From: Candidatus Gastranaerophilales bacterium
GTDB lineage: Bacteria; Cyanobacteriota; Vampirovibrionia; Gastranaerophilales; Gastranaerophilaceae
Direction: 5' to 3'
Assembly: GCA_028693235.1 (NCBI GenBank)
Contig: JAQUVW010000007.1
Span: 1-39,312 of the forward strand
DNA length: 39,312 nt
Position 1 is the stretch's first letter. Every line of letters begins with the position of its first letter. Position numbers and translations under genes: made by a program. The notes under the pieces were generated by a model. It had not been told where the DNA came from. It was given only the letters and a program-made list of their open reading frames with translations, and did no database searches. This document shows, piece after piece, positions 1 through 9,155 of this stretch.

Positions 1-387
<387 letters not shown>

Positions 388-500
388 ATCATCGAAAAGC
401 AATGATGATTACTTATAATTTTATGCAGCTTTCAGCGTATGAGCTAGGTTAGCTCTAGAATGATTGAATTTCTAATTCAGATGTCATTCTACAAAAGCTT
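388..500 (+). other. 23S-5S spacer with processing hairpins
   Basis: No tRNA is present in this spacer. Two hairpins are visible. GAGCTA (441-446) pairs with TAGCTC (450-455). A longer one has AGAATGA (457-463) pairing with TCATTCT (484-490), with an inner TGAATT/AATTCA arm. Stems of this kind flanking 5S are commonly substrates for rRNA maturation nucleases; that role here is inference. Confidence 0.5.
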
Positions 501-615
501 TCTGGTGACAAAGCGGCAGGACACCACTCGTTCCCATCCCGAACACGATCGTAAAGACTGCTTGCGGCGACAATACTCGGAGGATGACCTCCCGGAAACA
601 TAGCTAGTTGCCAGA
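501..615 (+). rRNA. 5S ribosomal RNA
   Basis: About 115 nt. The terminal stem is formed by TCTGG (501-505) and CCAGA (611-615). The conserved bacterial 5S core CCATCCCGAACACG is at about 535-548. This RNA sits in the central protuberance of the large subunit. It is co-transcribed with the 23S gene and ends just before a strong terminator. End points may be off by one or two bases. Confidence 0.95.
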
Positions 616-624
616 TTCTATTTT

Positions 625-660
625 AAAAAAGGTATTTTGATTTTTCAAAGTACCTTTTTT
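625..660 (+). terminator. Rho-independent terminator of the rRNA operon
   Basis: A near-perfect stem of 16 bases on each side (625-640 and 645-660, one T-G wobble) with a TTTT loop. The 3' arm ends in a run of six T. It lies ten bases after the 5S end and separates the rRNA operon from the cyclase gene. Confidence 0.85.
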
Positions 661-698
661 GTTTGTTATTTTCTCTGATTTATACTATGATTATTTTT

Positions 699-2741
699 AT
701 GAAGTCGCATTTATATAAATTATTATTTTCTATTTTTGTATTATTTTTGCTCATTTTGAGTTTTGTTTTCTCTAAGTTTTTTGCGGGGTTAGAAACTTTT
801 TCTCAAGACTGGAAGCAGACACTCGAGTTGAATTTTTCAAAACACAATGATTATAATAATGTTCGAGAGAAAATTGTAATTTTATCAATTGATGATTTAA
901 CCTCTTTTGATTTAAGCAATCATCCTGAGGTAAATATAAAACGTTGGCCTTTAGGGCGTGACATGTGGGGTGAAATAATTGATTTTTTAGAAAAGGGAAA
1001 GCCTGCAACAATAAGTATAGCGATACCTTTTCAAAATTATGAGGATATTACTCATTCAGCGAGTTCGTCGGATTTAAAGTTAGCAGATACTTTAGAAAAA
1101 TATGACAATGTTATTTTGGGGACTATCTTGAATACGCCACAGACTGTTACAAAGGATTCCCCAATGACAGTTTTGATGGACAAGATTGATAATTCTTATG
1201 TCCCGTTGAGAGAGTCTTTGAATGTTAATTTTGTATCTGATAGAGAATTTGGAGATGATGTAAATTATTTTTCTTATTTAGCAATACCTCCGATTTTTGT
1301 TGATAGCAGTTCTATTGGGTATATGAATTTGCAACGTGAGTATGATTCTGTAATTCGCTATTCGCAACCGATTTCACGTATTATTGATAAAAGTATTGTT
1401 TATTATATGCCGTCTTTTCCTTTTGCAACATTTTTAAAATATATAGGTTACGAAGGGCGTTTGAATATTGATAAAACTAAAATGAGCTTCAAGAATTATT
1501 CCATACCATTAAATAAAGGTGCAGACAATTATGTAAATTGGAACGGAATGTCACGATATTATAATTTTATTCCGTTAAGCAAGATTATTATAGGTATGAA
1601 AACCACCGGAAGGTCTTTTGAATACGAAAAAATCAAATATCCGGTTGAGTATTTCAAGGGTAAAATAGTTATAATAGCACCTACTCAAACAAACTCAAAT
1701 ACGCATGATACTGCTATTTATCAAGGTTTGACTGATGCTGAGGTGTATGCAAATATAATTCAAAATTACATTAATGATGCTCAGCTTGATAATCCTGTAA
1801 GGACAAAATTTTTGAGGGAAATGCCAGCGGCTATGACTATAGCGATTGTGCTTTTCTTTGTATTGTTGATTGTTTTAAATGCATTATATTCAAAAATTTC
1901 TTTGCTTACTTTTTTTAATTCTATTTTAATAATATTATTATATTTATTTTTGGATTTATTTTTGTTTTCGCACCCAAAAATCAGGTTAGATATGCCCTTG
2001 GTTCATCCCTTGTATTTACTTTCTATTACTTTGTTTTGCTCATATTTGTATGTTTTGATTGATGAAAATACAAAGAAAAAAGAGATTGTTGGTATTTTCG
2101 GCAAGTTTGTAGCTGACAATGTTTTAGATAGATTATTAAAAAATTCAAGAAACTTTGAGCTCAAAACTGCACATAAGAATGTTTCTGTTATGTTTTGTGA
2201 TGTTACTAATTTTACATCTATAAATGAAAAGTATTCAGTGGATTTAGTTGTTGAAAAGTTAAACGAAGTTTTTACAATTGCGACTGAGAAAATATTCAAA
2301 TATCAAGGAACTATTGATAAATTTATTGGTGACGCTGTAATGGCGTATTGGGGCGACCCTATTTCTGACCCGAAAGATGCCATGAATGCTGTAAAAGCTG
2401 CAGTTGAAATAATCGAGGCGATAGATGATTTCAACAAATCATTGCCCGAAAAAGAGTTGAAGCTCGATGTCAAAATAGCTATAAACACAGGTGAGGCACT
2501 TGTTGGATGTATAGGAACTGACAAAATCGTTGATTATACCGTTTTGGGTGACACTGTCAACATTGCGTCAAGAATGACAGAGATATGTTCTGAGTTTAAT
2601 AAAAAATTGCTTATTTCAGAAGCCACTTATGAGGCTGTTAAAAACATTATTCAGGCTGATTATACAGGTAATATTAAGCTGAAAGGCAAAGATATTCAGG
2701 TTGCTCTTTACGCTCCAAAAATGGGTGAAGATGATGATTAA
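699..2741 (+). CDS. CHASE2-domain class III adenylate cyclase
   Basis: Membrane-bound cyclase, probably making cAMP from ATP in response to an extracytoplasmic signal. Order of parts: an N-terminal membrane segment (residues about 5-30); an extracytoplasmic CHASE2 sensor (about 35-370); two or three membrane segments (about 380-460); a cytoplasmic class III cyclase domain (about 490-675). Metal-binding aspartates are Asp501 (FCDVTNFT) and Asp545 (KFIGDAVMAYWG). The Lys in KFIGD, the later DYTVLGD and the Asn/Arg in NIASRM fit adenylate rather than guanylate specificity. The start is uncertain: I chose ATG 699, but ATG 687 and a TTG at 663 are in frame and none has a clear ribosome site. The stop overlaps the next gene, suggesting co-transcription. 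No cAMP receptor protein gene is in the window. Confidence 0.9.
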   Translation: MKSHLYKLLFSIFVLFLLILSFVFSKFFAGLETFSQDWKQTLELNFSKHNDYNNVREKIVILSIDDLTSFDLSNHPEVNIKRWPLGRDMWGEIIDFLEKGKPATISIAIPFQNYEDITHSASSSDLKLADTLEKYDNVILGTILNTPQTVTKDSPMTVLMDKIDNSYVPLRESLNVNFVSDREFGDDVNYFSYLAIPPIFVDSSSIGYMNLQREYDSVIRYSQPISRIIDKSIVYYMPSFPFATFLKYIGYEGRLNIDKTKMSFKNYSIPLNKGADNYVNWNGMSRYYNFIPLSKIIIGMKTTGRSFEYEKIKYPVEYFKGKIVIIAPTQTNSNTHDTAIYQGLTDAEVYANIIQNYINDAQLDNPVRTKFLREMPAAMTIAIVLFFVLLIVLNALYSKISLLTFFNSILIILLYLFLDLFLFSHPKIRLDMPLVHPLYLLSITLFCSYLYVLIDENTKKKEIVGIFGKFVADNVLDRLLKNSRNFELKTAHKNVSVMFCDVTNFTSINEKYSVDLVVEKLNEVFTIATEKIFKYQGTIDKFIGDAVMAYWGDPISDPKDAMNAVKAAVEIIEAIDDFNKSLPEKELKLDVKIAINTGEALVGCIGTDKIVDYTVLGDTVNIASRMTEICSEFNKKLLISEATYEAVKNIIQADYTGNIKLKGKDIQVALYAPKMGEDDD

Positions 2742-4380
2742 TATTGACTCTTTGACTATGAAGGCATTCCTTGAGGAAAATTCAGGGTTTTTGATTGGAG
2801 CAAGGGTTCAAAAAATTCAGCAGCCAAACAGGCGAGAGCTGATTTTTCAGCTTAGGGGGCTCAAAGAAACCAGAAAATTTTATGTAAATATTAATCCTTC
2901 GTTTTATCATATTTGTTTTATGTCAAAGGGAAACGAGGCGGCAAGGGCGATTGAAATACCTAAGCAGGCAGCTATGTTTTGCATGCTGTTACGTAAATAT
3001 TTAGATGGTGCAAAAATTGTTGACGTGGTTCAGCCAAAGCATGAAAGAATTATTGAATTTTATTTTGATTATTATGATGTGTTGAACGAAAATTCTAAAC
3101 TATGTCTTGCGATAGAGCTTATGGGGAAGCATAGTAATGTCATTTTGTATAACGCTGATACAAATGTAATTATCGGTTGTGCTCATAATGTCGGGGCTGA
3201 AAAAAGCAAAGAGCGTGAGCTTGCAGGTCTTTTGCCTTACATTTATCCTCCTAAAAAACGCAAAAAGAGTATAAATAAAATTGATTTTGAAGTTTTTAAT
3301 TTGATTTTATCAGCTGCTGAAAACAAAATTGATGCCATAATAAATTCTTTTTATGACATAACAAAACCCATTATTGAGTCTGTTTTAAAAAATGGTTTTT
3401 CTTTTGAAAATCCACAAGAGTTGTTTATTGAACTTCAAAAAACGGTTGAATTGTATTATGTAGAGCCGAGTATTTCAGAGGATTTTTCTTGTTTTTCAAT
3501 ATATCCTGTTGCCGGAGTTAATTCAGTTGGTACTGTGAATAATATGCTTGATGATTATTTTTCCTTTTATCAAGCTCAGACTATTATTAGAAATTTAAAA
3601 CAACGATTGCTTACTATATTAAATAATAATTTGAAAAAATTAAATAGGCTGAAATCAAAGCAACAATATCAGCTTGACCAAATTGATAAAGCAAATTATT
3701 ATAAAAAAATTGCAGATATTATAATGGCGAATTTGTACCGGATAAAATCATTTGAAAAATCAGTTACACTGCTTGATTATGAAATAGGTGAAAATGTCGA
3801 AATTGACCTTGATACAACGCTTTCTGCTTCGGATAACGCAAACCGCTATTATAAGCTTTACAAAAAGATGAAATCAGCGTACGAGCATTCTGTCGAAATG
3901 ATAAAAGAAACTCAAACGCAAATAGATTATTACTCAGAGCAAAAGTTTTATGTCGAACTGGCGTCGTCGATTAATGAGTTAAACGATATTGCTCAAGAAA
4001 TTTTGCCTGCTGAAAATAAAAAATCTAAGGAAAGCGAAATCAAGGTAGAAAGTAGAGAGTTTGCCGGGTTTAAGGTGTACGTCGGTAAAAACAGCAAGCA
4101 AAATGACTATATATTATCAAAGCTTTCATCGCCTGAAGATTTGTGGTTCCACTCATTAAACATGGCAGGAGCACACGTCGTTATTAAGAAGAATGCTCCA
4201 AAAGAGTCGGTTCCAAACGATGTTTTATTGGTGGCAGCTCAACTGGCAAAAAAATATTCAGTCCAAAAATCAGGTGCAAAAATACCAGTTATTTATACTA
4301 AACGCAAATACGTGAAAAAATCTAATTCAAAGGGCTTGGCGTTTGTTACATACAAAAACGAATCAGAGATTTATTGTTAA
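2734..4380 (+). CDS. rqcH: RqcH/NFACT family ribosome-associated quality control protein
   Basis: About 548 residues, the usual family length. RqcH (bacterial Rqc2, older name fibronectin-binding protein A) binds stalled 50S subunits with peptidyl-tRNA and recruits tRNA-Ala to add C-terminal alanine tails. Visible parts: NFACT-N domain (about 1-200), helix-rich coiled-coil middle (about 270-420) and the C-terminal NFACT-R domain with VYVGKNSKQNDYILSKLSS and DLWFHSLNMAGAHVVIK. The catalytic Asp-Arg pair of RqcH seems to be Glu-Arg here (KHERIIEF, residues about 99-106), so elongation activity should not be assumed. ATG at 2731 or 2734; 2734 is chosen, with GGGTGAAG upstream. It overlaps the cyclase stop by eight bases. 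Confidence 0.88.
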   Translation: MINIDSLTMKAFLEENSGFLIGARVQKIQQPNRRELIFQLRGLKETRKFYVNINPSFYHICFMSKGNEAARAIEIPKQAAMFCMLLRKYLDGAKIVDVVQPKHERIIEFYFDYYDVLNENSKLCLAIELMGKHSNVILYNADTNVIIGCAHNVGAEKSKERELAGLLPYIYPPKKRKKSINKIDFEVFNLILSAAENKIDAIINSFYDITKPIIESVLKNGFSFENPQELFIELQKTVELYYVEPSISEDFSCFSIYPVAGVNSVGTVNNMLDDYFSFYQAQTIIRNLKQRLLTILNNNLKKLNRLKSKQQYQLDQIDKANYYKKIADIIMANLYRIKSFEKSVTLLDYEIGENVEIDLDTTLSASDNANRYYKLYKKMKSAYEHSVEMIKETQTQIDYYSEQKFYVELASSINELNDIAQEILPAENKKSKESEIKVESREFAGFKVYVGKNSKQNDYILSKLSSPEDLWFHSLNMAGAHVVIKKNAPKESVPNDVLLVAAQLAKKYSVQKSGAKIPVIYTKRKYVKKSNSKGLAFVTYKNESEIYC

Positions 4381-4563
4381 TCGTCCAGCATTCCGTCGCT
4401 GTCTATGCTGTTGATTATGAATTTTTCAAACTCCCATGTTGGTTTAGTTTGATGTTTTTTTGCAGTATTCAGTGTACAAGTCCCACAAGTCATCATTGAA
4501 TGTGAGGCTGACTTTCCTAAATTTATTAGTACTAAAACTGTGAATACGTTCTGCCTTGTTCAT
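4377..4563 (-). pseudogene. small ribbon-helix-helix-like protein, frameshifted at an A7 run
   Basis: Reading the minus strand from ATG at 4563 gives MNKAERIHSFSTNKFRKVSL, then TFNDDLWDLYTEYCKK, before the frame stops at 4444-4446 (39 residues). Removing one A from the A7 run (plus-strand T7 at 4455-4461) restores a continuous frame, HQTKPTWEFEKFIINSIDSD then GMLDD, ending at TAA 4377-4379. The joined product would be about 61 residues. A short strand (KVSLTF) followed by two helices looks like the Arc/CopG DNA-binding fold of antitoxins and plasmid regulators. The two halves joining at a homopolymer suggest a recent frameshift, a sequencing error, or expression by slippage. Its restored stop overlaps the stop of rqcH by three bases (4378-4380, convergent). 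The fold is inferred by eye. Confidence 0.55.
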
Positions 4564-5264
4564 AATAATATTATTATGCTGTATATTTACCCTCTAAAAC
4601 AACTAGTGTATTATATATATATAAATATGAGATATTGCTGCACATGCAAAAGAAAAGAAAGAAAAAGCTTGTCGATGCAGTCGCTGTTGTTTATCGTGAC
4701 GCCATTTTCTACGGCTCGTAACTCGCCTTTAAAAGAAGGCAAAAAAAAGCCCTTTCTAATGAAAAGGGTTTTGAATCTGTTTTGATTCCTCGTGTGTGTA
4801 AAAGTAAAGTGTAAGGTTAGTAAGTAGTGTGGAGTGTGTGTGGTTAAAAAATCTTTTTGAATGTTTTGCATTTTAGCTTACATTCATTTTATTAAATCTT
4901 TCGACTAATTATCTCTTGTGTATATATAAAGTATATCAATCAAGAAAGATTGACTTTTGTATGAGTGTGGATTTTTCATTAATAGGGTGTAAAGTCTTGT
5001 CTAACAATAGAATAACGGGCTTGAAATTTGATTTAACAAAACTTAACAATAAAAATCTTGTCATCTTAAAGTATAATAAACACTGGAGCTACATACATTT
5101 AATAGAGGTGTGATATTGTGGAGATTTATGATTTAATGCATACTTATACAAAATGGTAGGAATAGGCGTTATCCGTGAATTATATCACACATCTGTTCTT
5201 GCTTTAAAAAAATCATTTATCCCCAAAAATGCCTAAAAATATACATAACTTAAAAATTGTAAAA
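4564..5264. other. long region without a convincing gene
   Basis: About 700 bases. Open frames at 4611-4871 (minus) and 4916-5113 (plus) lack good starts and protein-like composition. Seen here: a hairpin GCCTT (4725-4729)/AAGGC (4736-4740) next to an A8 run; a minus-strand terminator-like hairpin just beside it; a GT-rich stretch at 4793-4842; an inverted repeat GTGTGATAT (5108-5116)/ATATCACAC (5182-5190) enclosing 65 bases. With the frameshifted gene next door, this may be a decayed or recently exchanged stretch. Confidence 0.5.
4741..4770 (-). terminator. terminator-like hairpin, minus-strand orientation
   Basis: On the minus strand AACCCTTTTC pairs imperfectly with GAAAGGGC, followed by a run of eight T (plus-strand A8 at 4741-4748). 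It would end a minus-strand transcript entering from the right, for which I see no gene. It also lies upstream of the frameshifted small gene and would insulate it. Confidence 0.4.
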
Positions 5265-5271
5265 AATACAC

Positions 5272-5300
5272 TTGAAAAATTATTATATTGGTAATATACT
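5272..5300 (+). promoter_or_regulatory. adhE promoter (-35 TTGAAA, -10 TATACT)
   Basis: TTGAAA at 5272-5277 and TATACT at 5295-5300 are separated by exactly 17 bases, a good fit to a housekeeping sigma promoter. The start of transcription would fall near 5307, directly at the Rex-type palindrome. Confidence 0.65.
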
Positions 5301-5304
5301 TTGA

Positions 5305-5324
5305 TTAGTGAAATAAATCACGAT
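5305..5324 (+). promoter_or_regulatory. Rex operator upstream of adhE
   Basis: TTAGTGAAATAAATCACGAT contains the inverted repeat GTGA-N6-TCAC (5308-5321), matching the known Rex operator form TTGTGA-N6-TCACAA. It overlaps the predicted +1, so Rex binding would block adhE transcription when NADH is low. The Rex gene is the next gene downstream of adhE. Confidence 0.7.
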
Positions 5325-5343
5325 AAGAAAAGGAGAAACATTA

Positions 5344-7989
5344 ATGGCTGCTAAAACAAAAAAAGACATTGAAAAACTTGAAAAAGCTCTCAATGCTTCT
5401 GCTGTCGTTGACAGTGCTGAAGCTCTTGAGCAATTAATCAGTAGAGTAAAAAAAGCACAAAAAATCTATGCTTCTTTCACTCAAGAACAAGTGGATAAAA
5501 TCTTTAAAGCTGCTGCTACTGCCGCAGACAAAGCTCGTATCCCCCTAGCTAAAATGGCTGTCGCTGATACAGGCATGGGTATTGTAGAAGACAAAATTAT
5601 TAAAAATCACTTTGCTTCTGAATACATTTACAACAAACATAAAAACGCAAAAACTTGCGGTATTATTAAAACCGACAAAACTAACGGTATAAAAATTGTC
5701 GCTGAACCTTTAGGTTTGCTTGCAGGTATCATTCCTACAACTAACCCTACTTCAACTGCTATTTTTAAGTCTTTGATTTCTTTGAAAACAAGAAACGGTA
5801 TAATTTTCTCACCACACCCGAGAGCTAAAAAATCAACTATTGCTGCTGCTAAATTAGTTTTAGATGCTGCTGTTGCTGCCGGTGCTCCTGAAGATATTAT
5901 CGGTTGGATTGATGTACCATCTATGGAACTTTCTAACGCTTTACTTCACCACCCTGATATCAACTGCATCTTGGCTACAGGCGGTCCGGGAATGGTTAAA
6001 GCTGCTTATTCTTCAGGCAAACCAGCTTTGGGCGTAGGACCGGGAAACGTTCCTGCTATCATTGATGAAACTGCTGATTTGAAAATGGCTGTTTCTTCAA
6101 TCTTGATGTCTAAAACATTCGATAATGGCATGATTTGTGCTTCTGAACAATCTGTTACTATCGTTAAAGATGTTTATGATGAAGTTAAAGAAGAATTTAT
6201 ATACAGAGGTGCTTACCTTCTAAACGCTAAAGAATCTGAAGCTGTTGCAAAAATTATTTTGACACCAGCAGGCAGTGTAAATCCTGCTATCGTAGGTCAA
6301 CCGGCTTACAAAATTGCAGAACTTGCAGGGCTTAAAGTTCCAGAAGACGCAAAAGTATTGGTAAGCGAAAGAAAAGATGTTTCTGTTGAAGATCCTTTCG
6401 CTCATGAAAAATTATCTCCAATCTTAGCTATGTATAAAGCTAAAGATTACGAAGATGCTGTTAAAAAAGCTCACGACTTAGTGCTTCTAGGCGGTGCAGG
6501 TCACTCAGCAGCATTATATACAGATGCAAGAACTCAAGAAAGAATTGACTATTTCTCACATATTATCCCTACTTGCAGATTGTTGATTAACTCACCATCA
6601 TCTCAAGGTGGTATCGGTGACTTATACAACTTCAAATTAGAACCATCATTGACATTAGGTTGCGGTTCTTGGGGCGGCAACGCAGTTAGTGGTAACGTAG
6701 GCGTTGAACACTTATTGAATTACAAAACAGTCGCTGAAAGGAGAGAAAATATGCTATGGTTTAAGGTTCCACCGAAACTTTACTTCAAACGTGGTGCTGT
6801 TGATTTAGCTTTGCGTGAATTAGAAGGCAAAAAACGTGCATTTATCGTAACAGACAGATTCTTATTCAATTCAGGTGCTGTTTATAACATCACTAACGTT
6901 TTAGATGAAATCGGTATCGATTACCAAATCTTCTTCGACGTTAAACCAGACCCGACTATAGCTACTATTAATCAGGCTATGGATATCATAAGACCTTATG
7001 AACCTGATGTTATTATTTCATTGGGTGGTGGTTCACCGATGGATGCGGCTAAAATTATGTGGTTAATGTATGAACAACCTGATACAGATTTCTCAGATAT
7101 TTCAATGAGATTTATGGATATCAGAAAGAGAATTTGCAGAATTCCTGATCTTGGTAAAAAAGCTACAATGGTTGCTATTCCTACAACTTCAGGTACCGGT
7201 TCAGAAGTTACACCATTTGCAATTATTACAGATGAAAAGACTCATGTAAAATATGCAATCGCTGATTATGCTTTGACTCCAAATATGGCAATCGTTGACC
7301 CTAACTTCGTTGACGGAATGCCTAAGGGCTTAACTGCAGCATCAGGTATCGATGCTTTGGTTCACGCTATTGAAGCTTATGTATCAGCTATGGCTACAAA
7401 CTTCACAAATTCAAATGCTTTAGAAGCTTCTAAATTGGTATTCAGATATTTAGGACGCTCATACTCTGATGGTGCTAACGACCCGATTGCAAGAGAAAAA
7501 ATGCACTATGCTGCAACTATTGCAGGTATGGCATTTGCTAACTCATTCTTAGGCTTGTGTCACTCAATGGCTCACAAGCTAGGTGCTATGTATAATGTAC
7601 CTCACGGTGTAGCTAATGCGTTGTTAATAAGACAAGTAATCAAATACAATGCAACCGATAAGCCTAAAAAACAAGCAATCTTCCCGCAATACAAATTCCC
7701 GAATGCAAAAGCAAAATATGCACAAATTGCTGATGAACTCGGCTTGGGCGGAAAAAATGACGATGAAAAAGTTGAATTGTTAATCAAGGCAATTGATAAA
7801 TTGATGAAAGAAATCAATTTGCCAAATTCAATCAAAGATTTCGGTGTTTCTGAAAAAGAATTCAACGAAAGATTAGATGAATTAGTTGAATTGGCATTTG
7901 ACGATCAATGTACAGGTGCTAACCCGGCATATCCATTGATGGAAGATATCAAACGCATTTATCAACAAGCTTTTGTTGGTGAAATATAA
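5344..7989 (+). CDS. adhE: bifunctional acetaldehyde-CoA/alcohol dehydrogenase AdhE
   Basis: 881 residues, full family length. It reduces acetyl-CoA to acetaldehyde and then ethanol, using two NADH, which regenerates NAD+ in fermentation. The N-terminal aldehyde dehydrogenase half (about 1-450) carries the catalytic Cys265 in [10 protein letters not shown]. The C-terminal iron-dependent alcohol dehydrogenase half (about 460-881) shows [10 protein letters not shown] and the metal-binding histidines in [21 protein letters not shown] 5344 follows AAAGGAG with good spacing. Codon use is richer in C-ending codons (AAC, TTC, ATC) than in neighbours, which suggests high expression. It has its own promoter, a Rex operator and a strong terminator, so it is probably monocistronic. 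Confidence 0.97.
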   Translation: MAAKTKKDIEKLEKALNASAVVDSAEALEQLISRVKKAQKIYASFTQEQVDKIFKAAATAADKARIPLAKMAVADTGMGIVEDKIIKNHFASEYIYNKHKNAKTCGIIKTDKTNGIKIVAEPLGLLAGIIPTTNPTSTAIFKSLISLKTRNGIIFSPHPRAKKSTIAAAKLVLDAAVAAGAPEDIIGWIDVPSMELSNALLHHPDINCILATGGPGMVKAAYSSGKPALGVGPGNVPAIIDETADLKMAVSSILMSKTFDNGMICASEQSVTIVKDVYDEVKEEFIYRGAYLLNAKESEAVAKIILTPAGSVNPAIVGQPAYKIAELAGLKVPEDAKVLVSERKDVSVEDPFAHEKLSPILAMYKAKDYEDAVKKAHDLVLLGGAGHSAALYTDARTQERIDYFSHIIPTCRLLINSPSSQGGIGDLYNFKLEPSLTLGCGSWGGNAVSGNVGVEHLLNYKTVAERRENMLWFKVPPKLYFKRGAVDLALRELEGKKRAFIVTDRFLFNSGAVYNITNVLDEIGIDYQIFFDVKPDPTIATINQAMDIIRPYEPDVIISLGGGSPMDAAKIMWLMYEQPDTDFSDISMRFMDIRKRICRIPDLGKKATMVAIPTTSGTGSEVTPFAIITDEKTHVKYAIADYALTPNMAIVDPNFVDGMPKGLTAASGIDALVHAIEAYVSAMATNFTNSNALEASKLVFRYLGRSYSDGANDPIAREKMHYAATIAGMAFANSFLGLCHSMAHKLGAMYNVPHGVANALLIRQVIKYNATDKPKKQAIFPQYKFPNAKAKYAQIADELGLGGKNDDEKVELLIKAIDKLMKEINLPNSIKDFGVSEKEFNERLDELVELAFDDQCTGANPAYPLMEDIKRIYQQAFVGEI

Positions 7990-8015
7990 ACATAAGAAAC
8001 CTTATTTGTGTCATG

Positions 8016-8044
8016 AAGGGTCGGAATTCCGACCCTTTCTTTTA
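8016..8044 (+). terminator. terminator after adhE
   Basis: A perfect 22-base palindrome at 8016-8037, with arms AAGGGTCGGAA and TTCCGACCCTT, followed by TCTTTTATG. It is a strong GC-rich stem in an AT-rich gap, 26 bases past the adhE stop. The symmetric stem might also act on the other strand, but no minus gene is near. Confidence 0.85.
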
Positions 8045-8089
8045 TGATAGATATTTGTATTAATTTGTCATAATATATATAAAAAAATA

Positions 8090-8103
8090 GTGAAAAATTT
8101 CAC
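8090..8103 (+). promoter_or_regulatory. Rex operator upstream of rex
   Basis: GTGAAAAATTTCAC is a 14-base palindrome of the same type as the one at 5308-5321 (GTGA-N6-TCAC). A candidate -10 box TAATAT lies just after it at 8113-8118, so the site would overlap or precede the promoter. This suggests that Rex represses its own gene. Confidence 0.65.
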
Positions 8104-8259
8104 ATTTTGTAGTAATATAAAGTGGAGAGTCGCGGAAATATTGAAATTCAATCGTGAAAAAAGGGCGTAATGTGATAAAAGCCAGTTTTCTGAATAGGTC
8201 AAAATCACTTAAGTACCTTTTTAAATTGAGTAGATAAATCGCAATTAGGAAGAAATATC

Positions 8260-8877
8260 ATGCATAAGAGAATTTCAGAAAAAGTTATTAATAGACTTAC
8301 TTTGTACCATTGTATTTTGGTTGATTATATGGAGAAAAACATTGAAGTTATCTCTAGTCCTCAAATTGCTGCTTTGCTTCAAATTGACGATTCTCAAGTA
8401 CGTAAGGATATCAGCCATTTGAATAACATTGGCAAATGCCGTGTGGGTTATATAGTGAAAGATTTGAAAGAATCTATTGAAAAGACATTAGGGTTTGAAA
8501 AGCCTAAAGACGCTTTCATTGTAGGGGCGGGGAATTTAGGTTTGGCTCTTGCAAAATATGACAATTTTGAAAGTTATGGTTTGAATGTTTTGGCTCTTTT
8601 TGACAATGACCCGTTAAAGGTTGATATGTCTGTTAATAGCAAGCAGATTTTTCATATTTCTAAATTGCCTAATTTGACAAGTAGGTTAAGTGTTGAGATT
8701 GCTATTTTGACAGTCCCGAGAGAACATGCACAAAAAACAGCTGAATTTTTAATTGATTCTAATATTAAATATATTTGGAATTTTACGCCTTCAGTTTTGA
8801 ATGTTCCATCTGATATTCAGGTGTGGAATGAAAATTTGATGGGTAATTTCTTGCAATTTACTTATAATATTCAGTAA
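8260..8877 (+). CDS. rex: redox-sensing transcriptional repressor Rex
   Basis: 205 residues, typical length. Rex is a dimeric repressor that senses the NADH/NAD+ ratio and releases its operators when NADH rises. An N-terminal winged-helix domain is seen at about 10-75, with SSPQIAALLQIDDSQVRKDI as the recognition part. A Rossmann NAD(H)-binding domain follows, with VGAGNLG at about 88-94 and a C-terminal domain-swap helix (WNENLMGNFLQFTYNIQ). ATG 8260 has AGGAAG seven bases upstream. A leader of about 140 bases precedes it. The palindromes before adhE and rex make these two its likely targets. Confidence 0.95.
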   Translation: MHKRISEKVINRLTLYHCILVDYMEKNIEVISSPQIAALLQIDDSQVRKDISHLNNIGKCRVGYIVKDLKESIEKTLGFEKPKDAFIVGAGNLGLALAKYDNFESYGLNVLALFDNDPLKVDMSVNSKQIFHISKLPNLTSRLSVEIAILTVPREHAQKTAEFLIDSNIKYIWNFTPSVLNVPSDIQVWNENLMGNFLQFTYNIQ

Positions 8878-8878
8878 A

Positions 8879-8985
8879 ATTGAGTCAGGTAGTGTTTTTC
8901 TAAAACGCCTAGAGATAATGTGTTTAGAGTGTTTTAGCAGTTGTTGTCATAAATATTTTTATAGAAAAACCGGTTTAAACTCAAT
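8879..8985 (+). repeat. large composite inverted repeat / structured element after rex
   Basis: Nested arms are visible: ATTGAGT (8879-8885) with ACTCAAT (8979-8985), GTTTTTCTA (8894-8902) with TAGAAAAAC (8962-8970), and an inner CTAAAAC (8900-8906) with GTTTTAG (8931-8937). The last two overlap by three bases, so two folds compete. It begins two bases past the rex stop and lacks a T-run, so it is not a simple terminator. It could be a 3' structured RNA, an RNA stability element, or a small palindromic repeat. A weak ACAG/CTGT hairpin followed by TTTTT lies just beyond, at 8990-9010. Confidence 0.5.
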
Positions 8986-9155
8986 GGATACAGGTCTTTT
9001 ACTGTTTTTGCAAAATTTTATTTATACAGAAATCTTCTAAATGCTTTAATAAAGTGATTGTAGGCTGTTCATATCTTTGTAACATTCGTATTTATAAAGT
9101 GAAATAAAAAATTTCTGCATGATAAAATCAATAAGGAATGTTCAGAGAGGCAGTT

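Noticed and set aside
4611-4871. 86-codon minus-strand frame in the gene-poor region
   Set aside because: It spans terminator-like hairpins and an A8 run, has repetitive Thr/His/Phe-rich composition and no ribosome site.
4916-5113. 65-codon plus-strand frame before adhE
   Set aside because: Starts at a TTG with no ribosome site and has no protein-like pattern I can support.
9100-9122. possible third Rex site (GTGAAAT...ATTTCTG) before the YitT gene
   Set aside because: Arm spacing differs and the right arm lacks TCAC, so it does not match the two clear sites.
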